This document shows, one piece after another, positions 56,693 through 64,000 of a DNA stretch of 64,000 nt (within the stretch, counting starts at the first letter, position 1; the number at the start of each line of letters is the position of its first letter). The DNA is from Molossus alvarezi (taxonomy: Eukaryota; Chordata; Mammalia; Chiroptera; Molossidae). The DNA lies in NCBI GenBank assembly GCA_037176705.1, contig JBAWUJ010000090.1, forward strand, positions 1 to 64,000, given 5' to 3'. The notes beneath the pieces are model-generated. The model did no database searches. It was not told where the DNA came from and saw nothing but the letters and a program-made list of their open reading frames with translations. Both the position numbers and the translations under genes were made by a program.

Positions 56693-58545
56693 ATACATAG
56701 CAAGTCCTTGACTTACCTCCCTTCCCAGGACTGCTTCTCCTTGGATCTTCAGAAAGGGCAGATCTTAGAAGGAGGTGCTCCACATCCTCAAAATAGACCA
56801 CTTTTAACTGGAGTGAGTCCCATGTAGAACTTTTGTGAAGGTATAAATATATCCACCAATATCTGTGTTGAAATAACGTATTTTTCCTTTAGTGGAGGAA
56901 CATTGGTTAATGATCGTTTTCATTATTGTTGACAAATATTTACTAAGCAGTTTTAACTTTAGAAGTACTGATGTTAGTCCTAATGAATAAAATTGTCACT
57001 TTATATGACATTAGTACAATTCACAGAGTTATTGTGCAAAACCAAGAAACCCATAAATAACACCTGATACTGTTGTGAGAGAAAGAGACCTGGTGTGTGG
57101 TAAATTGCAATAAATTAATGCAAAAATAAGTCTTCAGGATATGAGGAAAACTGTCATTTGTTGTTCTCAATAGTATGAGTTCAAAAAAAGCATTTATAAT
57201 CAATAATATCAAAGGTTTAGATTTTCACATTAAAATGTTCAACTCACAATGCATCACATAAAGGTATTACCTAGAAGAATAGTAACATACACTCATTTCA
57301 ATTCACTTATACATCAACCCTCATTCTTAATCAAAAACTGTGCTCTGCTCAATTTTAATAGTATTGAAAACTTAATATTCATTTTTCACCTTTTTTACAT
57401 CAAACTATGTTTATATTCTAATTCCCTTGCTGTGAGTACTCTAAAGAAAATGAGCATGAACATATATTGTACAATGCAAATTGGTAACTTCTGCCCATGA
57501 TCACCTTAGTGGTCAAACCCTGTTATGGGAACATCTCCTAGAAGGTCACACACCTAATTATCAAAAACAGATGCTAAATCTTTAAAAACTGGAACACTGA
57601 ACAACTCATCAATGAAGCTTTTCTGATACATAAATATTTCTGAACAGACATGTTCCTTCCTTTCATACTGAGTGAAAAAAACGTAATGCATAAAATAAAA
57701 AATAACCTCCCTGAGAATTGTTCATACACATCTTTGGCAGTATTTCACTTTCCTCCTCTACACACAACAAAGAAATATACATTCAAATTGTACAGAAGTG
57801 GCTTTTACTTCGTCCCTGAATCAGAGAGTCATTTGGGAACCTACATGGATCTCTGCACATTCCCCTGATACACTGTCCCCAGTACAAAGTTTTCTACAAA
57901 AAACAAACCAACAAACAGAAAGAAACAAACAACAACACCACAGGCTGGAAATGCTCACACCAAAATATAAATGCTTTGCATATTTATATACCGAGAACAA
58001 GTTCCTTCCAAGTCAGTCCTAAAATATAAAGTGTTTCTTCATGAATTTTGTGTATTTTTCATGATTTGTATTTTGCTCTGAAGTTTACAACATTCTCCAA
58101 TATCTTATGAGAAATTATACTGATTTTTAAAATAAATGAACATGTGTTATTAATCATTAATTATGTAGAAATCACCACTTTGAACAGATATCATCTTCTT
58201 GGCCCCAAAGAGCAACATTCCAATCTGTGATCAATGAAATTGCGTTTGGCATAGAAAAGCTGGGGGAATAGAGGCAAATAGTAATAATGCTAAAGCAGTC
58301 TGCATGTTGCTTGAAGTTTATGGCATTTCCCTGAAAGGTGCTCATGAATGTTTTGCACAGTATTTATTTCATTAATTATTATAATGGCAATAACTGCTAG
58401 TATTTACATGTCATTTGCATTATCAATATGAACTCCTAATCTAACCAATTACATAGTTTATTTTGCCTATACAAGTTTTTAATAATATTGGAGATATTTC
58501 TATACATCCATAATACTGTTTTTTCACTCCTATTGTTTCATTATT
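56693..58545. other. Spacer S2, right part, no gene seen
   Basis: Close paralogue of 44.46-46.33 kb, with small indels only. AT-rich, no conserved frame. Confidence 0.75.
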
Positions 58546-59454
58546 TTTAAAAAGGCTTCTATTTTATTAATAATTTATTTATGTTTATTAATTTATTTCT
58601 ATTACAGATGTTTCTCCTTTTTTCCCCCATTGACTCTCTCCTCTCCATCCTCTCCCACCCGGTCCCCAGATTTGTTGTCTATGTCCTTCGGTTATGCATA
58701 CATGCATGTAAGTTCTATGGTTGATCCCTCCCTCACTCCCCAACCTTGTGAGGAATATCAGTCTGTTCCCTACTTCTATGTCTCTGGGTCTATTTTATTC
58801 ATCAGTTTATTTAGTTTATTATATTCCAGATAAACTGAGATTATGTGATCTTTGTCTTTTCTCTGCTTGGCTTGTTTCACTTAAAATAATACCTTCCAGT
58901 GCCCTCTATGTCATCTCAAAGGATAAGAGATTTTTCTTTCTTACAGCTGCATAAAACTGTATTGTGTATATGTACCACAGCTTTTTAATCCATTCATCTA
59001 CTGATGGACATTTGGGTTGTTTCCAGATCTTAGCTATTGTAAATAGTGTTGCTATGAACATGAGGGTACATATATTTGTTCTGAGTGGTCTTTCAGGCTT
59101 TTTAGGGTACATTTCTAAAATTGGGATCACTGGGTCAAATGGCAGTTCAATATTTAATTTTTTAGGTAACCCCATAGTGTTTTCCATAGTGGCTGCACCA
59201 GTCTGCATTCCCACCATCAGTGTCCTAGGGTCTCCCTTCCTCCACACCCTTTCCAGCACTTGTATGATGGTTTGTTGAAGGTGGCCATTGTGACAGGTGT
59301 AATGTGATACCTCATAGTAGTTTTAATTTGCATCTCTCTGATGATTCACTACATTGAGCATTTTTTTATGTGTCTCTTGGTTACTTGTATGCCCTGTGTG
59401 GAGAGGTGTCTCTTTAGTTCCTCTACCCAATTTTAACTGGGTTCTTTGTCTTCC

Positions 59455-59577
59455 TACAACCCAATCAGGGCTGGGGACAAATTGCAACCGAGGTACATGC
59501 CCTTAGCCAGAACTGAACCCGGGTCTCCGTGAACCCCAGGCCGACACCTTTGCCTCTGAGACAAACTGGCCAGGGGT
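59455..59577 (-). mobile_element. Truncated VES SINE in L1 copy E
   Basis: Only the antisense head half remains (CAACCCAATCAGGGCTGGGG to CTGAGACAAACTGGCCAGGG). The A-tail, CT region and middle present in the L1 copy D counterpart at 47.22 kb are missing, while the insertion point in the L1 is the same. Confidence 0.9.
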
Positions 59578-60627
59578 GTCTTCTTTTCTTTGAGTTGTGT
59601 TAGCACTCTATATATTTTGGAAATAAACCACTTGTCTAAAGTATCATTTGCAATTATGCTTTCCCCTATAGTGAGTTCTTTTACTGTTCTGATGGTTGTT
59701 TCTTTTGCTATGCAGAAGCTTTTAAGTTTGATGTAGTCCCATGTGTTTATTTTGTTTTGTGTTTCTGTTACCTTAGGTGTTTTATCAGTGAAAATTCTGC
59801 AGCATATGATGTGTAAAATTTTGTTGCCTGCATTTTCTTCTAGGATTTTTATGAACTCACAATCACATTTAAGTATTTTATTCATTTTGATTTTATTCTT
59901 GTGTATGGTATATGTTGGTGGTCTAGGTTCATATTTTGTAAATAGCTGTCCAATTTTCCCAATACCATTAATTAAAGAGGCTTTGTTGACTCCACTTTAT
60001 GCTCTTGCCACCTTTGTCAAATATTAATTGGGCATATTGCCTTGTGTTGATTTCTGGGTTCTCTATTCTGTTCCATTGATTTATGTGCATATTCTCTTGC
60101 CAGTACCAGGCTGTTTTGATTACCCTGGCTTTGTCTTATAACCTGATGTCTGGTAATGTGATCTCTCCTACTTTGTTCATCTTTTTCAGGATTGCTGTGG
60201 GTATTCGTGGCCTTTTTGGTTCCATATATACTTTTGGATTATTTGTTTCAATCTGTAAAGTATATAGTTGGTATTTTGATGAGGATTGCATTGAATCTAT
60301 ATATAGCTTTGGGTAGTATGAAAATTTTAATGATGTTAATTCTTCCAATCCACGAAGAAGGTATATGCTTCCACTCTTTTATGTCTTCCTCTATTTCTTT
60401 TTTCAATGACTGGTAGTTTTCTGGGAAGAGATCCTTTATGTCTTTGGTTAAGTTTATTTCTAGTTATCTTATTTTTTTTTACCACAATAATAAAAGATTT
60501 TTTTTCTGTGACTTTATTGTTGGTGTATAAAAATGCTGTCATTTTTAATGTTAATTTTGTACCCTGGTACTTTACCAAATTTATTTATTAAGTCTATAGA
60601 TTTTTGTTTGTTTGTTTGTTATGTGTC

Positions 60628-60705
60628 TTTAGCGGCAACCGAACCCGGTTTCCTGTGGTCTGCAAGCTGATGCTCCAACCTCTGATTTAAACTGGTAAGG
60701 GCAGT
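60628..60705 (-). mobile_element. VES SINE remnant in L1 copy E
   Basis: GTCTTTAGCGGCAACCGAACC and TGCAAGCTGATGCTCCAACC with an end AAACTGGTAAGGGCAG: the antisense VES head only, next to a (TTTG)n tract at 60604-60620. Confidence 0.75.
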
Positions 60706-63700
60706 CTAGTAGATTTTTGATGGAGTCTTTAATGTTTTCTATGTAGAATGTCAGGTCATTTTTATATAATGACAATTTTACTTCAACCTTTTCAATTTGG
60801 ATCATGTTTATTTTTTTCTTTTTGTCTAATTGGTGTGGCTAAGATTTTCAATACTATGTTAAATAAGAGTGGCAAAATTGGACATCTATGTCTTGTACCC
60901 ATTTTTAAGAAAAATGAGTTTAGTTTTTGCCCATTGAGTATGATATTGGCTGTAGGTTTTTCATATATGGACATTATTATGTTAAGATATGATCCCTGTA
61001 TTCCCACATTGCTGAGTATCTTTATCAGTAATGGGTGCTGGATTTTGTCAAATGCTTTTTCACTATCTATTGATTTGATCATATGTTTTTTTTTAATTTT
61101 TATTTTGTTTATGTGGTGTATCACATTTAGTGATTTACAAGTATTGTAACATCTTTGCATTTCTGTGATGAATTGTACTTGGTCATGGTGGATAATATTT
61201 TGATATACTGCTGGATCTGATTTGCTAATATTTTGTTAACTATTTTGGCATCTGTATTCATGAGGAATATTGTCCTATGGCTTTCTTTCTCTGTAGTGTC
61301 TTTATCTGATTTTGGAAATAGGTTTATGTTGACCTCATAAAATGAGATTGGAAGACTGCCATCTATTTGCATGTTCTGAAATAGTTTGAGAAGAAGGGGT
61401 ATTAGCACTTTTTTGAATGTTCAGTAAAACTCTCCTGTGAAGCCTTCTTGGGCTGGGCTTTATTTGCTGGGAGAGTGTTAATTACACCTTCAATTTCCTT
61501 TGTTGTTACTGGTCTGTTCAAGTTTTCTATCTGTTCCTGGTTTAGTTCTGGGGGACTGTGTTTCTAGAGATCATTTCATTTCACCTTGATTGTCCAGGTT
61601 GTTGGCATATGATTGTTCATAGTATGTTTTGATGATCTTTTGTATTTCTGTGGTGCCAGTTGTTAATTCTCCTCATTGGTTTCTGATTTTGTTTATTTTT
61701 GTCCTCTCTTTTTATTCTTGGTGAGTCTGCCTAAAAGCCCATTGATCTTTTTTTATATTTTAAAGAACCAGCTTTTGGTTTCATTGATCTTTTCAACTGT
61801 ATTTTTTGTTTATTTGTTTGCTTTGGTCTCTATGTCATTTATTTCTGCTTTGACCTTTACTACTCCTTTCCTTGTTCTTGCTCTGCTTTTCTTTTTTTTC
61901 CTTTTGTTTTCTCTCTAGATCTTTAAACTGTAGGTTTAGAGAATCAAGTAGAAATGTTTCTTGTTTTTGTTGTAGGTCTGTAGTGCTATGAAATTCCCTC
62001 TCAGGTCTGCTTTCTCTTTGTGCCATAAATTTTGTGTTGTTGTGTGTTCATTTTCATTGGTTTTCAGGAAATTTTTAATAGCTTCCTTGATCTCATTAGT
62101 AACCCATTTTTTGTTTAATATCATGCTGTTTAGCCTCCATGAGTTTAATTTTTTTGTGTGGTTTTGTTATAACTGAGTTCTAGTTTATGCCTTGTGGTCT
62201 GAGAAGATGCTTGATATGATTTCAATATTTTTGAATTTGTAGAGACTTCCTTTCTGTCCTAACATGTGTTCTATCTTTGAGAATGTCCCATGTGCACTTG
62301 AGAAGAATGTATACTCTGCAGCTTTGTGGTGAAATGTTCTGGAATTTTCAATTAATTAAGGTAGGTCATCATAAGGACTTTATGTCCTTGTTAAGTTTAT
62401 TGTCTTGAAGATATATCCAGTGGAGTAAGTGGAGTGTTAAAACACCCAATAAGATTATATTGCTATTGATCTCCTCCTTGAAGTTCAACAGAAGTTATTT
62501 ATTATATTTTGGAGCTCCAATACTTAGTGCATATATGTTTACATGTGTTATATTCTCTTGTCAGATTGCCAGTTTTAATATTATGTAGTGATGTTCTTTG
62601 TGTCTTCTTTTTGCCCTTGTTTTGTAGTCTATCTTTTCGAATATGAGTATTGCTACACAAGCTTTTTTTTTTTTTTTTTTTTTTTCAATTCTCTTTGCTT
62701 GGTAAAGTTTTTTCCAACTCTTCACTTTTACCTTGTGTGAGACTTTTGTTGTGAGATGAGCTTCTTGTAAACAGCATATATATGGGCCATGCTTTCTTAT
62801 CTTATTAATGACCCCATGTCTTTTGTTTGGAATATTTAGTTATTTACATTTAAAGTTATTCATGCTACATGGTACTTAGTTGTCATTTTTTAATTTATGC
62901 CTGTGTTCTTTCTCTCTCTCTCTGTTTCTTCTTACAACAATCTCTTCAGCAATTTTTGCAGTGCTGGTTTGGTGGTGGTAAATTTCTTTAGCTTTTTTAT
63001 TATTATTTTTTAATCCTGTGAATCTCTTTATTTATCCTTCAATTTTGAATGATAGCCTTGCATTACTTTGTATACTCCATGCAACTCCCTTCTGGCCTGC
63101 AGCATTTCTACTGAGAAATCAGCTGACCATCTAATGGGAGCTCCATTGTAGGTAACTTTCTGTGTCTCTATTGCTTCCTTTAAGATTCTTTCTTTGTGTT
63201 TGATATTTGCTGTTTTTATTACAGTGTGTCTAGCTGTGGGTCTTCTGGGGTTCATCTCACTTGGGACTTCTGTGTCTCCTGGACTTGTGTGACATTTTCC
63301 TTCACCAGTCCAAGATAGTTTTCTGACACTATTTTTTCAAACAGGTCCTCTATTCCTTTCTTTGATTCTTCTCTTTCCAGTACCCCTATAATGCAAATGT
63401 TTTCATGTTTTGTATTATTCCACAGCTCCTTAAACTCTCCTCCTGCTTTTTAAACTTTTCTCCACTTGCTGCTCTTTGTGGGTGTTTTTCTCTACCTTAT
63501 CTTCCAAATCGCTGATTCAGTATTCAGCTTCTTCTAATCTACTATTGAATGCTTCTAAGGTATTTTGCTTATCAGCTATGTCTTTCTGTATTTTCTCTTG
63601 CTTTTTATATATAGCTTCTACCTCTATACCCATTGTTTCTACCTCTTTTTTTCACCTGAAGTAGTTTTTAGTGAGCTCTTCATAATTCTTACTTAGTTGC

Positions 63701-64000
63701 TTGTAGTTCTCACCAAATTGTTTGAGCACCCTTATAATCATTGCTTCGAATTCTTTGTCTGACAAGTTGCTTTCTTTTAGTTTCTGTCGTTCCATTTCTG
63801 ATGACAACTCTTCTTTTTTTTCATTTGGGTGTTGTTTCTTTGTCTCACCATTTTAGCAATGTGGTAGTACTAAGTTTGGTGAGGGATGTTAGAATATGTA
63901 AGCAGGTCAGTGTGTATCAATGAAGGCTGCTGTGCCTTTATGCCTGTTCTTGTGTACAGTTCCTCTTGTCTGTTGTGGGTCCTAAAGTGTTGACAGCTGG

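Larger units (their letters stand above)
58546..64000 (-). mobile_element. L1 copy E, runs off the window; subfamily change near 60.2 kb
   Basis: Minus-strand L1. From 58.55 to about 60.18 kb it follows L1 copy D closely, including the shared SINE site at 59.46 kb. From about 60.2 kb to the end it is more diverged from D and instead parallels the older L1 at 2.2-5.2 kb, up to the shared TTGTGTGTACCAA/GTGTGTATCAA and GTTGACTCCTGGCAGCTGG/GTTGACAGCTGG ends. RT region at 60.8-61.2 kb ([12 protein letters not shown]), ORF1 at 63.0-63.7 kb. All frames broken. Confidence 0.85.

Overview
This window looks like repeat-dense, ampliconic mammalian chromosomal DNA from a vespertilionid (vesper) bat. The main clue is a tRNA-headed SINE with a long CT-rich tail, present many times in both orientations and matching the VES family of these bats. 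LINE-1 (L1) makes up roughly half of the window. I found no intact protein-coding gene, no rRNA or true tRNA gene, no CRISPR array and no clear endogenous retrovirus.

The one recognisable host gene is TSPY-like (testis-specific protein, NAP/SET fold), on the minus strand at about 12.0-14.4 kb. Five downstream exons (78, 112, 146, 85 and about 111 nt) have GT/AG borders and keep phase. Exon 1 has two in-frame stops and probably a frameshift. A second copy at 8.5-8.8 kb keeps only exons 5 and 6 and the 3' flank. Introns rule out a TSPYL-type retrocopy. Multi-copy TSPY suggests the Y chromosome; the X homologue (TSPX/TSPYL2) is a less likely source.

Layout. 0-7 kb: L1 3' ends, an old L1M relic shared with 27.8-28.8 kb, two SINEs, and an older-family L1 on the minus strand (2.15-6.5 kb). 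7-20.5 kb: the TSPY neighbourhood, with low-copy duplications, degenerate minisatellites and old SINEs. 20.6-29.7 kb: a low-copy segment (S0) split by a full-length minus-strand L1 with a 16-bp target-site duplication (21.57-27.55 kb). 29.7-34.2 kb: mostly unassigned sequence with an old L1M and a MIR/L2-like piece. 34.2-64 kb: a tandem arrangement with a period near 12.2 kb, L1 / spacer S1 / L1 / spacer S2 / L1. S1 and S2 are close paralogues of each other and more distant relatives of S0.

The history can be read from nested insertions. Several L1 and SINE insertions are filled in one paralogue and empty in another, so their order relative to the duplications can be inferred. The L1 copies bounding the spacers are plausible substrates for unequal recombination, and the last L1 appears to switch subfamily near 60.2 kb. 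All similarity statements come from reading the sequence by eye; no alignment was run.
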